Assembly (NCBI RefSeq): GCF_004297125.1
Contig: NZ_SCVD01000022.1
Location: 1 to 64,000, forward strand
DNA: 64,000 nucleotides
Reading direction: 5' to 3'
DNA from: Phenylobacterium sp.
Lineage (GTDB): Bacteria; Pseudomonadota; Alphaproteobacteria; Caulobacterales; Caulobacteraceae
Every line of letters begins with the position of its first letter. Position 1 is the stretch's first letter. Positions 45,528 to 54,759 of the stretch are shown one piece after another. Both the position numbers and the translations under genes were made by a program. The notes under the pieces are model-generated. The model searched no databases. It worked only from the letters and a program-made list of their open reading frames with translations, and was not told the DNA's origin.

Positions 45528-45635
45528 GGCGAGAGCCTGGCAGCAGGCGCCCAAGGTGAGTGCTAACAGACTGTTTTTCAGGAACAATTCATCGAATCAA
45601 GTTTAGCCTGACCTCAGCTCCACTGCGAGGTCGCC

Positions 45636-45908
45636 ATGCAAGCTTCACCCGCCTTCAGGAAGCAGCTCGAGGGCTACGGCCTGACCACCGCCGAGATCCT
45701 TTACCGGATGCCGGATCACCCCAGCCTGCTGCAAAGCTATCTCTGGCAGGACTACGACCTGTTCCCGGAATTCCCGACCCTCCGGAAGTTCCTCGACTTC
45801 TGGACCCGGACCCTGGACGGGCCGTTGTTCAAGGTCACTGTCGGTCACTGCCGCCTCATCAAGCCGGCCCAGCTCACGGCGATCGACGCGGAATTCCGCC
45901 TGAACTAG
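45636..45908 (+). CDS. usg: Usg family protein
   Basis: 90-residue protein: LEGYGLTTAEILYRMPDHP, LLQSYLWQDYDLFPEFPTL, then FLDFWTRTLDGPLFKVTVGH and a short tail. This is the Usg family conserved in Alphaproteobacteria, first noted near trp genes; its function is unknown. No trp gene is nearby here. The 108-base gap upstream is AT-rich for this region and probably contains the promoter. Confidence 0.88.
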   Translation: MQASPAFRKQLEGYGLTTAEILYRMPDHPSLLQSYLWQDYDLFPEFPTLRKFLDFWTRTLDGPLFKVTVGHCRLIKPAQLTAIDAEFRLN

Positions 45909-45950
45909 CGATCCGCCTCGACACGCTCCCGCTCGACAGGCGGCGAATCC

Positions 45951-47591
45951 ATGTGGACTGATGGCGGGGTGCTGAAGCTCTCCGCCGCGTTCCTCGCCGC
46001 CCTGGCGCTTGCCGCCTGCAGCAACGCGCCGCAGCGCGCCGATTGCCCCGCGGGCAAGGTCTGCCTGGAATATGGCAACAACTCCGAACCCCAGACCCTC
46101 GACCCCGGCAAGGCCAACCTGATCGACGAGGCCTCGGTCATCAGCGACCTGATGATGGGCCTGACCACCGATGCGGCTGACGCGAGGCCGATCCCGGGCG
46201 CCGCGACGCACTGGGAGGTCAGCCCCGACGGCCGGGTCTGGACCTTCCACCTGCGCGACGCGAAATGGTCCGACGGCGTCGCGGTCACCGCCGACGACTT
46301 CGTCTATGGCTTGCGGCGCACCCTCGATCCGAAGACCGCCTCGATCTACGCCTACCTGCTCTACGTCATCAAAGGCGGCCAGGCGGTGAACGAGGGCAAG
46401 GCGCCGCTGGCGAGCCTGGGCGTCCGCGCGATCGACCCGCGCACCGTCGAGATCACCCTGGAGCACCCGGCGCCCTATCTGCCCGAACTGCTCAAGCACC
46501 AGAGCTTCTATCCCGTACCCAAGCATGTGGTGGAAAAGTACGGCGACGGCTGGGTCCGGCCGGGCCGCTATGTCTCCAATGGGCCGTTCAAGCTCACGGC
46601 CTGGCGGCTGGGCGACCGGATCACCGTGGAGAAGAACCCGTTGTTCTGGGACGCGAAGAACGTCTGCCTGGACCGGGTGAACTACTATCCCACGCCCGAC
46701 GTGGTCAGCGCCGAGCGGCGGGTGGCGCGCGGCGAGCTGGACCTCAACACCCGCTTCCAGTCCAACCGCTACGAGCGGCTGCAGAAGACGTTGCCCGGCG
46801 TGGCGCGCACCGACGTCTCGCTGGCCACGGCCTACCTGGCGTTCAACGCATCGGTTCCGGCGTTCCGCGACATCCGGGTGCGGCGGGCGCTGTCGATGAC
46901 CATCGACCGCGACTTCATCACCAGGAAGCTGCTGCGGGCGGGCCAGCAGCCGGCCTACGCCTTCGTGCCGGGCATCACGGCCAACTACGTCAAGGACGGA
47001 CCCAAGCTGGCCTGGGCGGCCATGCCCTTCGCCGCACGGCAGGCCGAGGCGAAGCGGTTGCTGGCCGAGGCGGGCTACACGGCCAGGCGGCCGCTGAAGC
47101 TCACCATCACCACACCGAACAACACCGACACCATGCTGCTGATGGAGGCGATCCAGGCCGACTGGCGGGCGATCGGAGTCGAAGTGAAGATCGAGCAGAA
47201 CGAGACGGGCGTGGCGTTCAACGCCTACCGAAGCCGCGCCTTCGACGTCGGCAACCTGAGCTGGTACGGCGACTTCAACGATCCGGTGACCTTCCTGGGC
47301 CTCTTCAAGTCGGACACCGGGGCGCAGAACTATGGCGACTACAGGAACCCCGCCTACGACGCCCTGCTGGCCGCCGCCGACCAGGAGCCGGACGCGGCCA
47401 AGCGCGCGCGGGTCCTGGCCCAGGCGGAAAAGCTGATCCTCGACGATGAAGCGGTCGCGCCGGTCTTCTTCGTGGTGAACCGCAACCTGGTCAGCCGACG
47501 CGTCACCGGCTGGGCCCACAACGCGCCCAATTTCCATCGGACACGGTGGATGTGCCTCACCGCCCCCGCTTCAGCGGCGGCGGGAGGCTAG
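45951..47591 (+). CDS. Oligopeptide-type ABC transporter substrate-binding lipoprotein
   Basis: 546 residues of SBP family 5. The lipobox is LAAC (about residue 23). EPQTLDPGKANLIDEASVISDLMMGL and LRDAKWSDGVAVTADDFVYGLRR are typical OppA motifs. It would bind peptides in the periplasm, but no permease or ATPase genes are near, so it is an orphan receptor. A GTG at 45969 is an alternative start. Confidence 0.9.
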   Translation: MWTDGGVLKLSAAFLAALALAACSNAPQRADCPAGKVCLEYGNNSEPQTLDPGKANLIDEASVISDLMMGLTTDAADARPIPGAATHWEVSPDGRVWTFHLRDAKWSDGVAVTADDFVYGLRRTLDPKTASIYAYLLYVIKGGQAVNEGKAPLASLGVRAIDPRTVEITLEHPAPYLPELLKHQSFYPVPKHVVEKYGDGWVRPGRYVSNGPFKLTAWRLGDRITVEKNPLFWDAKNVCLDRVNYYPTPDVVSAERRVARGELDLNTRFQSNRYERLQKTLPGVARTDVSLATAYLAFNASVPAFRDIRVRRALSMTIDRDFITRKLLRAGQQPAYAFVPGITANYVKDGPKLAWAAMPFAARQAEAKRLLAEAGYTARRPLKLTITTPNNTDTMLLMEAIQADWRAIGVEVKIEQNETGVAFNAYRSRAFDVGNLSWYGDFNDPVTFLGLFKSDTGAQNYGDYRNPAYDALLAAADQEPDAAKRARVLAQAEKLILDDEAVAPVFFVVNRNLVSRRVTGWAHNAPNFHRTRWMCLTAPASAAAGG

Positions 47592-47596
47592 TCAGC

Positions 47597-47890
47597 CTAT
47601 CGGTATTCGTAGTGGCAGCGCTTCTTCTTGGCGTTGCTCTTGGCGATCTGGTGGCCCGCGACCGCGCCGACGCCGGCGCCGATCAGGGTGCCTTCGGTCT
47701 TGTTGCCGCTCCCAGCCACCACATTGCCCAGCACGCCGCCGCCGACGGCGCCGATGATCGTGCCGTTGTTGGCCTTGTTCTTCACGTCCTTGCAGACCAG
47801 GACCCGCTTCGCCTCGGCCGCCGTCGGGACGGCGACGAGCGCGGTGCTGGCGGTGGCGAACACGATCGCAGCGATCAGCCTGTTGCGCAT
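47597..47890 (-). CDS. Secreted glycine-zipper (17 kDa antigen-like) protein
   Basis: 97 residues: signal peptide to AEA (about 27), then TIIGAVGGGVLGNVVAGSG and TLIGAGVGAVAGHQIAKSN, two glycine-zipper helices, and a Lys/Cys tail. Two lone Cys may form a disulphide. AAGGAGAA precedes the ATG. Envelope-associated; role unknown. The stop is five bases from that of the convergent lipoprotein gene. Confidence 0.88.
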   Translation of the reverse strand: MRNRLIAAIVFATASTALVAVPTAAEAKRVLVCKDVKNKANNGTIIGAVGGGVLGNVVAGSGNKTEGTLIGAGVGAVAGHQIAKSNAKKKRCHYEYR

Positions 47891-48018
47891 GGCTTTCTCC
47901 TTGTTGGTTCGACACGCGTTGATGGGTTCGACACGCAGGTCCCCTCACCCCGTAACCCCCAAGGCAGCGCTAGGTTTCAGGCGGGGGTGTGGCATGTTGC
48001 CCGCCGTCGGCGGATTCG

Positions 48019-49227
48019 ATGGGGGCGAGGGTGCAGGGAAAGTCGCTGGGAGCGGCCGGCGCGGGCCTCGTGGTCTTCGTCTGCTTCCTGATCGCCGCCG
48101 TCGAGGGCTACGACATCCAGGCCTTCGGCGTGGCCGCGCCGAAGATGATCCCCGAGCTGGGCCTGAACCCCGCGCAGCAGGGCTGGGCCGGCAGCGCGGC
48201 GATGATCGGGCTGGTCGTGGGCGCCTTCGCCGGCGGCTGGCTGGCCGACCGGTATGGCCGCAAGCCGGTGCTGCTGGGCTCGGTGGCCGCCTTCGGCCTG
48301 TTCTCGCTGCTGACCGCCACGGCCCATAGCTACGAGGCCCTGCTCTGGGCGCGGCTGGCCACCGGCCTGGGGTTCGGCGGGGCGATGCCCAACCTGATCG
48401 CGGTGGCGGTCGAGATCAGCAGGCCGGAGCGTCGGGCGGCCACCGTCTCGGCGATGTTCTGCGGCATGCCCGCGGGCGGGGCGACCTCGGCCCTGATCGC
48501 CCGCCTGGCCGGCGACAGCCTCGAGTGGCGGACCATCTTCATCGCCGGCGGGGTCGTGCCGCTCCTGCTGCTGCCGGTGATCTTCCTGCTGCTGCCCGAG
48601 ACCAGGCCGCCGCACGATCCCGCCGCCGACCGCCATCTGGGCCGGGCCCTGTTCGCGGAGCGACGCGCGGCGCCCACCGTGCTGATCTGGGCTGCCTTCA
48701 TGATGACCCTGGTGGTGCTGTACCTGGCGCTCAACTGGCTGCCGACCCTGGTGGTGGACAAGGGCCATCCGCCGTCCGAGGGCTTCATGGCGGCGATGGT
48801 GTTCAACGTCGCCGGCGCTGCGGGCTCGATCCTCGTCGGCGCCGTCGCGGACAAGCTGGGATGGCGCTGGCCGCTGGCGATCGTCTACGTGGCCCTGGCC
48901 GCCGCCATGGCCGGATTGGCCGCCTCGAACGCGCCCATGGCGATCTTCGTCCTGTCCGGAGCCGCGGGCTTCCTGGTGATGGGGGCGCAGTTCTCGCTCT
49001 ATGCGGTGGCGCCCATGCTGTACCCGATCCATCTGCGGGCGGCAGGCGCGGGCGCGGCCATCGCCGTGGGCCGGCTGGGCTCCATCGGCGGGCCGCTGAT
49101 CGCCGGCGAACTGCGCAATGCGGGCGCGAGCCCTGGCGAGGTGTTCCTGTCCATGGCGCCGGTGGCGCTGACGGCGGCGGTCCTGCTCGTGGCGCTGGGC
49201 CGGGCGGCAAAACCGCATCAAGCGTGA
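48019..49227 (+). CDS. MFS transporter, AAHS (aromatic acid:H+ symporter)-like
   Basis: About 402 residues and 12 helices. EGYDIQAFGVAAPKM in helix 1, GGWLADRYGRKPVL in the 2-3 loop, and ARLATGLGFGGAMPNLIA in helix 4 fit the AAHS/MhpT group. ATG at 48019 is chosen; a GTG at 47989 and GTG at 48031 are alternatives. Substrate is not clear. The Fur-like box just after its stop belongs to the next operon. Confidence 0.88.
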   Translation: MGARVQGKSLGAAGAGLVVFVCFLIAAVEGYDIQAFGVAAPKMIPELGLNPAQQGWAGSAAMIGLVVGAFAGGWLADRYGRKPVLLGSVAAFGLFSLLTATAHSYEALLWARLATGLGFGGAMPNLIAVAVEISRPERRAATVSAMFCGMPAGGATSALIARLAGDSLEWRTIFIAGGVVPLLLLPVIFLLLPETRPPHDPAADRHLGRALFAERRAAPTVLIWAAFMMTLVVLYLALNWLPTLVVDKGHPPSEGFMAAMVFNVAGAAGSILVGAVADKLGWRWPLAIVYVALAAAMAGLAASNAPMAIFVLSGAAGFLVMGAQFSLYAVAPMLYPIHLRAAGAGAAIAVGRLGSIGGPLIAGELRNAGASPGEVFLSMAPVALTAAVLLVALGRAAKPHQA

Positions 49228-49229
49228 GA

Positions 49230-49246
49230 ATGCGAATGACTCGCAT
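49230..49246. promoter_or_regulatory. Candidate Fur operator of the TonB receptor operon
   Basis: ATGCGAATGACTCGCAT is a palindrome with perfect ATGCGA/TCGCAT arms and lies 44 bases upstream of the receptor ATG, three bases past the transporter stop. It has the same GCGAATGAC core as the bfd site. Confidence 0.65.
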
Positions 49247-49290
49247 GATCGGCTGATCTATAGGCCCCTCCTCAACACCCGAGGGGGCCT

Positions 49291-51417
49291 ATGCGGACTG
49301 CGACTTCCACCATCGCCTTGATCCTTGGCGCGGCGCTGGCCGCCTCGCCGGCGAACGCCGACGAGGCCGATCAGGGCCGCGAGGTCGGCGAAGTCGTCGT
49401 CACCGCGGCGCGCACCATCCTGCCCGCCAACGCCCTGCCGCTGACGGTGGACGTGATCGACAAGAGCGCCCTGGACCAGCAGGTCGCCATCGGCGGCTCT
49501 GTGGTCGACGCTGTGGCGGCGCTGACCCCCTCGTTCTCGCCCACCCGCCAGAAGCTGTCGGGCGCCGGCGAGACCCTGCGCGGCCGCTCCCCGCTCTACG
49601 CCATCAACGGCATCCCGCAATCGACCCCGCTGCGTGACGGCTCGCGCGACGGCTTCACCATCGACCCGTTCTTCGTCGACCGGGTGGAGGTGATCTTCGG
49701 CTCCAACGCCCTGCAGGGCATCGGCGGCACGGGCGGCATCGTCAACCAGGTGACGGTCGGCGCGCCCAAGGACGATGGCTTCAGCGGCCGCACCCTGCTG
49801 CAGACCCTCGCCGACAACGGCTTCCACGGCGACGGCGCCGGGTACAAGGCCGCCGGCCTGGGCGCCTGGAAGCACGGGGCCTTCGACGCCACCCTGGGCG
49901 CCGCCTACGAGACCCGCGGCGCCTACTACGACGGCCACGGCAAACGCGTGGGCTTCGACGCCGCCCAGGGCGAGACCCAGGATTCCAAGGGCTGGTCGCT
50001 GTTCGGCCGCTTCGGCTATGCGGTCAGCGAGACCGCCCGCGTGGACCTGATCCTGTCGCGCTTCCAGCTCGAGGGCGACGGCGACTACCTGAACGTCCCC
50101 GGTAACCGGACCACCGGCGTCCCCTCCACCGCGATCCGCGGGATCCAGCCCGGCACGCCCGCGCGGGGCCGAACCGAGAGCGCGGCGGTCTCCTACACCG
50201 ACACCGACCTCTTCGGCGGCAACCTTGTCACCCAGGCCTTCTGGAACCGCAGCCGCGACCTGTTCGGCGGCGACTCATCGGCGACCTTCCAGGACGTCCG
50301 GATCGCGCCGCTGGGCACGCTGCTGGACCAGTCCGAGAACCGCTCGCGCAAGCTGGGCGCCAAGTTCAGCTACGAGCGCGCCGTCCCGGGCCTGGAGAAC
50401 CTGACCGCCATCGTCGGCCTGGACCTGCTGAAGGACCGCACCGAACAGGCCCTGGTCCGCACCGACCGCGTCTGGGTGCCCCCCACCGACTACCGCAGCG
50501 TCGCGCCCTTCGTGCAGGCCAACCTGGCGCTGTTCGACAAGAAGCTCCGCATCGCCGGCGGCCTACGCAACGAGAACGTCCAGATCAAGGTGGACGACTT
50601 CACGACCCTGGCCTTCTACGGCTCGCGCTTCGTGTCGGGCGGGTCGCCGGAGTTCCACGACACCCTGTTCAATGGCGGGGTGATCTTCGAGCCCACGCCG
50701 GGCGTCCGCGGCTACGTCAGCTACGCCCAGGGCTACACGGTGCCGGACGTGGGCCGCATCACGCGGGCGATCAACATCAACGGCGTCGACATCGACGACT
50801 ACCTCGACATCAGCCCGATCGTCTCCAACAACCGCGAGGTGGGCCTGGAGCTGAAGCGCGGCTGGATCGACGCCAGCGCCAGCTACTTCTGGTCCACCAG
50901 CACCAGGGGCCAGCTCCTGGTCCTGGTCGGCACGGTGTTCGAGGTGCAGCGCCAGCGGGTCGAGATCGAGGGCCTGGAGCTGAACGCCACGGTCCGCACG
51001 CCGGTCGAGGGGCTGACCTTCCAGGGCGGCTACGCCCATCTGAAGGGCCGCGCCGACTCGAACGCGGACGGCCGCGTCGACATCGACCTGGACGGCGCCA
51101 ACATCTCGCCGGACCGGATCGTGCTGGCGGCGAACTACAACCGCGGCCCCTGGTCCTCGCGCCTGCAGCTCGGCAAGTACATCTCGCGCGACTTCGACGG
51201 CGCCGATCCCCGCAACAGCTTCGAGGGCTACACCCTGGTGGACGGCTCGGTCCGCTACGACTTCGGCCGGCTGGGCGCGCTCTCGCTGTCGGCCCAGAAC
51301 CTGCTGGACGAGTACTACATCGACTACAACACCGACACGCAGCAGCCGACCAACAACGCCCGATTCTTCTCCGGCCGCGGGCGGACCTTCACCCTGGGCT
51401 GGGACTACCGCTTCTGA
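49291..51417 (+). CDS. TonB-dependent siderophore receptor
   Basis: 708-residue outer-membrane barrel. A signal peptide (to about 23, ANA), a TonB-box-like GEVVVTAAR, a plug domain with GRSPLYAINGIPQST and DRVEVIFGSNALQGIGGTGGIVNQVT, and a barrel ending in TFTLGWDYRF with a terminal Phe. The upstream Fur-like box and downstream PepSY reductase point to ferric-siderophore uptake. Its stop overlaps the next start as TGATG. Confidence 0.94.
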   Translation: MRTATSTIALILGAALAASPANADEADQGREVGEVVVTAARTILPANALPLTVDVIDKSALDQQVAIGGSVVDAVAALTPSFSPTRQKLSGAGETLRGRSPLYAINGIPQSTPLRDGSRDGFTIDPFFVDRVEVIFGSNALQGIGGTGGIVNQVTVGAPKDDGFSGRTLLQTLADNGFHGDGAGYKAAGLGAWKHGAFDATLGAAYETRGAYYDGHGKRVGFDAAQGETQDSKGWSLFGRFGYAVSETARVDLILSRFQLEGDGDYLNVPGNRTTGVPSTAIRGIQPGTPARGRTESAAVSYTDTDLFGGNLVTQAFWNRSRDLFGGDSSATFQDVRIAPLGTLLDQSENRSRKLGAKFSYERAVPGLENLTAIVGLDLLKDRTEQALVRTDRVWVPPTDYRSVAPFVQANLALFDKKLRIAGGLRNENVQIKVDDFTTLAFYGSRFVSGGSPEFHDTLFNGGVIFEPTPGVRGYVSYAQGYTVPDVGRITRAININGVDIDDYLDISPIVSNNREVGLELKRGWIDASASYFWSTSTRGQLLVLVGTVFEVQRQRVEIEGLELNATVRTPVEGLTFQGGYAHLKGRADSNADGRVDIDLDGANISPDRIVLAANYNRGPWSSRLQLGKYISRDFDGADPRNSFEGYTLVDGSVRYDFGRLGALSLSAQNLLDEYYIDYNTDTQQPTNNARFFSGRGRTFTLGWDYRF

Positions 51418-52496
51418 TGGGCCTGATCGACCTGGCGCACCGCTGGCTGGGCGGCCTCATCGGCCTGCTGCTGGCGGTGCTGGCCCTGTCGGGGACGATC
51501 CTGGCCTACAAGGACACCTGGGTGATGCTGCCGCACGCCGGCGACGCGCAGGTCCAGGACACGGCGGCGCTGGCGGCCGCCGCCGAGGCGATCATGGCCG
51601 CGCCGGAGCGCCCGCGCAGCATCGTCTTCGCCAGCAAGACCTTCGGCCTGAACCAGCTCAGCTATCCGCAGGCCGGGGCCGGGGCCTACACGACCCAGCA
51701 GGGCGAGCTGATCACCCGCTGGACCAGCAAGTGGGAGCGGCCCGAGGTCTGGCTGTTCGACCTGCACCACCACCTGTTCACCGGCGACACGGGCGAGATC
51801 GTCGCGGGCGTCGCCGGCCTCTGCGGCCTGGGCTTCGTGGTGACCGGGGCGATCCTGTGGTGGCGGATGCGGCGGGCCTACGAGTTCCGCCTGTGGCCGC
51901 GAAAGTTCGAGCGGTTCGCCATCCTGCGGCACCACAGGGACTTAGGCGTCGTCATGGCGCCGATCCTGGCCCTGTCGCTGATCACCGGGACGATCATGGT
52001 CTTCCGGCCGGTGGCGGACGCCATCCTGGGGCCGGGCACGTCGGCCCAGGTGACCGCCGCGCTCAAACCGCCGCCGCCCCGCAAGGCGAAGCTGGCGGAC
52101 CATCCCGACTGGCGAGGCATGATCGAGACGGCGCGGCGGCTCTATCCCACCGCCGAGGTGCGCATCCTGTCGCTGCCCCGCGGCGAGACCGGGCTGATCA
52201 GCCTGCGGATGCGCCAGCCGGAGGAGTGGCTGCCCAACGGCCGGACCACCCTCTACTTCGCCGCCGACACGGGCGAACTGGTGCGCGCCGGCGACGCCCT
52301 GGCGATGCCCCGCCAGGTCCAGGCCTACAACGCCCTCTATCCCCTGCACTCCGGCAAGGTGGGCGGCCTGGCCTACCGGCTGGTGATCACGCTCTCGGGC
52401 CTGACGCTGATGACGCTGGGCAGCCTCACGGTCTGGACCTTCTGGTTCCGCCGAAAGCCGCGGCGGCGCCGCCGCGATCCGTTGCCGGCCACCTAG
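51417..52496 (+). CDS. PepSY-domain membrane protein (ferrisiderophore reductase-like)
   Basis: 359 residues with four transmembrane segments. HRWLGGLIGLLLAVLALSGTILAYKD, FDLHHHLFTGDTGEIVAG with His residues, and a second HHRDLGVVMAPILALSLITG copy are the PepSY_TM pattern. Coupled by TGATG to the TonB receptor. FoxB/PiuB-type relatives reduce ferric-siderophores at the inner membrane. Its TAG shares CTAG with the convergent GST stop. Confidence 0.9.
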   Translation: MGLIDLAHRWLGGLIGLLLAVLALSGTILAYKDTWVMLPHAGDAQVQDTAALAAAAEAIMAAPERPRSIVFASKTFGLNQLSYPQAGAGAYTTQQGELITRWTSKWERPEVWLFDLHHHLFTGDTGEIVAGVAGLCGLGFVVTGAILWWRMRRAYEFRLWPRKFERFAILRHHRDLGVVMAPILALSLITGTIMVFRPVADAILGPGTSAQVTAALKPPPPRKAKLADHPDWRGMIETARRLYPTAEVRILSLPRGETGLISLRMRQPEEWLPNGRTTLYFAADTGELVRAGDALAMPRQVQAYNALYPLHSGKVGGLAYRLVITLSGLTLMTLGSLTVWTFWFRRKPRRRRRDPLPAT

Positions 52497-53197
52497 GGCC
52501 GTGCCGGGATCGTCAGCCCACGCTGCACGGCCGGCCGGGCCAGGCCGCGCTCCAGCCAGGCGGGAACGTTCTTCAGGGTGTCGAACTCGACCAGCGGACC
52601 GGCCTCGTAGAAGCCGATCAGGTTGCGCACCCAGCCCAGCAGCGAGACGTCGGCGATGGTGAAGTCGTCGCCCATGATCCAGGTCCGCCCCTCGAGGCGG
52701 CCGTCCAGCACCTCCAGCAGCCGCCGGCTCTCGGCCACGTAGCGCTGCAGCGGACGCTTGTCCTCGTACTCGCGGCCCGCGAACTTATGGAAGAAGCCCA
52801 CCTGCCCGAACATCGGCCCCGGCCCGCCCACCTGCCAATAGACCCACTGCAGGGTCTCGTAGCGCGCCGCCGGATCGCCGGGCAGCAGCTTGCCGGTCTT
52901 CTCGGCCAGGTACTGGAGGATCGCGCCCGACTCGAACAGCGCGAGCGGCTTGCCGTCGGGGCCGTCGGGATCGAGGATCGCCGGGATCTTGCCGTTGGGG
53001 TTCAGCGACAGGAACTCCGGCGTCTTCTGGTCGTCCGTCGCGAAATCGACCAGGTGCGCCTCGTAGGCCAGCCCGACCTCCTCCAGCATGATCGACACCT
53101 TCACCCCGTTGGGCGTGGGCAGCGAATAGAGCTGCAGCCGCTCGGGATGCCGGGCCGGCCAGCGCCGGGTGATCGGAAAGGTCGAGAGGTCGGTCAT
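52493..53197 (-). CDS. Glutathione S-transferase, YghU/YfcG-like (Nu class)
   Basis: 234 residues. LYSLPTPNGVKVSIMLEEVG begins the thioredoxin-like domain, SLNPNGKIPAI holds the cis-Pro, FESGAILQYLAEK the glutathione contact, and a C-terminal helical domain has WVYWQVGGPGPMFGQ. The TPNG motif fits the Nu class, which shows disulphide-bond reductase activity. Confidence 0.92.
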   Translation of the reverse strand: MTDLSTFPITRRWPARHPERLQLYSLPTPNGVKVSIMLEEVGLAYEAHLVDFATDDQKTPEFLSLNPNGKIPAILDPDGPDGKPLALFESGAILQYLAEKTGKLLPGDPAARYETLQWVYWQVGGPGPMFGQVGFFHKFAGREYEDKRPLQRYVAESRRLLEVLDGRLEGRTWIMGDDFTIADVSLLGWVRNLIGFYEAGPLVEFDTLKNVPAWLERGLARPAVQRGLTIPARP

Positions 53198-53243
53198 CCG
53201 GGAGGCTCCGCTGCGGGAAGCCTCCCAGATGGGGGCCGAAGCC

Positions 53244-53798
53244 TCAGCCCGCCAGCACCGGCCGGCGCGAGCGCATCGCCCCGCCGACGCCCGCGAAACC
53301 GATCAGCATCATGGCCCAGGTCGCCGGCTCCGGCACGCCGGCCAGTTGCTGCAGCCCGCTGCGCGGCGCGCGGTCGAAGTTGGTGACGAACGCGCCGGCG
53401 ACGGCGATCTCTTCCGGGCCGTTCTGGTCGAAGCAGCTGTTGGTCTGCAGGCACCAGCTCTGGCGGAAGTCGCTGACGAAGGCGACGTAGTTCACGCCCG
53501 GGGCGCTGAAGTCGAAGTACAGGCCGCTGGTCGTCGCCGTGAAGGCGCTGCCGAAGATGTCCACCTTCGAGTCGTCGCCGGAATCCGGGCCGCCGAACGT
53601 GGCGGTCTCGCCATTGTTCTTCACCACGACCTTCCAGTCGACGATGTTGTCCTCGCCGAGCACGCCAAGGGTGTCGTCGGTGACGATGGTGAAGTCGACC
53701 GTGGCCGCGCCGACCGTGCGCGCGCCGACGTAGGTGGTGGCATTGGCCGAGGCGGCCAGGGCGAGCGTGGCCGCGAGGCCGAGCATGAGCGTGCGCAT
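53244..53798 (-). CDS. PEPxxWA-CTERM-type secreted protein
   Basis: 184 residues: signal peptide (to about residue 20), a beta-rich body with a Cys pair near SWCLQTNSC, and a C-terminal sorting signal VPEPATWAMMLIGFAGVGG followed by RSRR. The PEPxxWA form is anchored and cleaved by an exosortase system. No exosortase is in the window. Function of the body is unknown. Confidence 0.9.
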   Translation of the reverse strand: MRTLMLGLAATLALAASANATTYVGARTVGAATVDFTIVTDDTLGVLGEDNIVDWKVVVKNNGETATFGGPDSGDDSKVDIFGSAFTATTSGLYFDFSAPGVNYVAFVSDFRQSWCLQTNSCFDQNGPEEIAVAGAFVTNFDRAPRSGLQQLAGVPEPATWAMMLIGFAGVGGAMRSRRPVLAG

Positions 53799-53960
53799 TG
53801 CCGTTATTCTCCTGAACAGATGCCAGGAAGCGGTATGCGCGGGGCTCGACAGTAAGGTGACGCTTCGGCGTCGCTTTGGCGAAGATGCGGGCGAACGGCG
53901 CGCGGCAGGCGCCCTGGGTTGCGGGCGCTACGGCTGCCACGCGCTAGGCGCGTAGCCGGC

Positions 53961-54050
53961 TGGCGGAGAGGGTGGGATTCGAACCCACGATGCCCGTAAA
54001 GGCACGCCGCATTTCGAGTGCGGTACTTTCAACCACTCAGCCACCTCTCC
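53961..54050 (-). tRNA. tRNA-Ser (anticodon CGA)
   Basis: On the minus strand the 5' GGAGAGG pairs with 3' CCTCTCC, followed by discriminator G and an encoded CCA (53961-53963). The anticodon stem CCGCA/TGCGG holds CTCGAAA with anticodon CGA. A long variable arm and GGTTCGAATCC T-loop complete a class II serine tRNA. Confidence 0.96.
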
Positions 54051-54147
54051 AGAGCCGGCCGCGGGTCCCTCGGAAGGGTCCCGCTGAGCGAGCGGGCGTT
54101 CTACTCATCTGGCCGTTGTCACGCAACTGCGATCTGAAGCCGCAAGT

Positions 54148-54570
54148 TCAGCGGGGATACAGGACCATCTGGGTGCAACGGAACACGGCGATGGTCTTGC
54201 CGGTGGTCTGGTTGACCGCCTCGGCGTCCCAGACCTGGGTCATGCGGCCGCCGTGCAGCAGGCGCGCCTCGCAGGCGACAGCCTCGCCCTCCTTGGCGGT
54301 GCCCAGATAGTTGGTCTTGATCTCGATGGTGGTGAAACCCGTCGCGCCCTCAGGCAGCGAGGCCACGCAGCCGTAGCCGCAGGCGCTGTCCACCAGCGCC
54401 ACGGCCGAGGCGGCGTGCATATAGCCGTTGGGGGCCATGTGCTTGCGCGCCACGACGAAGCGCCCGCGGGCGCGGCCGTTGGCGACCTCGTCCCATTCGA
54501 TGCCCAGCTCGCCGGGCAGGATACCCTTCTGGCGCTCGGCGAACAGGGCGGCCTGGTTGCCCTCCAGCAT
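54148..54570 (-). CDS. PaaI family hotdog thioesterase
   Basis: 140 residues. The ARKHMAPNGYMHAASAVALVDSACGYGC segment is the hotdog helix with the catalytic Asp, and TTIEIKTNYLGTAKEGE follows. ATG at 54570 has GAGGAGA five bases upstream. It should hydrolyse an acyl-CoA. It is divergent from the thiolase-like gene. Confidence 0.9.
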   Translation of the reverse strand: MLEGNQAALFAERQKGILPGELGIEWDEVANGRARGRFVVARKHMAPNGYMHAASAVALVDSACGYGCVASLPEGATGFTTIEIKTNYLGTAKEGEAVACEARLLHGGRMTQVWDAEAVNQTTGKTIAVFRCTQMVLYPR

Positions 54571-54759
54571 GTCGGTCTCCTCGTGAGCGTCGCGCTCCAG
54601 ATGGGAAGCTGACGTTGCGACAGCCAAGTGCAGAGACTGAACCGGCCGCCCTGGCCGAGTCGGCGCGCCGCGCCGGAGCTGACCCTAGGTACAATTGCTG
54701 ACGCCCGGCCCAGCGGCTAAGCCCGTACCCATTCTTCAGCGCCCCTTTCGGGAGATTGC

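Noticed and set aside
43533..45587. 684-residue reading of the erythromycin-esterase-like gene starting at 45587
   Set aside because: The extra N-terminal half covers the Nudix gene on the other strand; the ATG at 44876 has a good ribosome site and gives normal length.
53972..54310. 112-residue frame over the tRNA-Ser gene
   Set aside because: It runs through a complete tRNA on the other strand and into the PaaI gene; the product has no recognisable domain.
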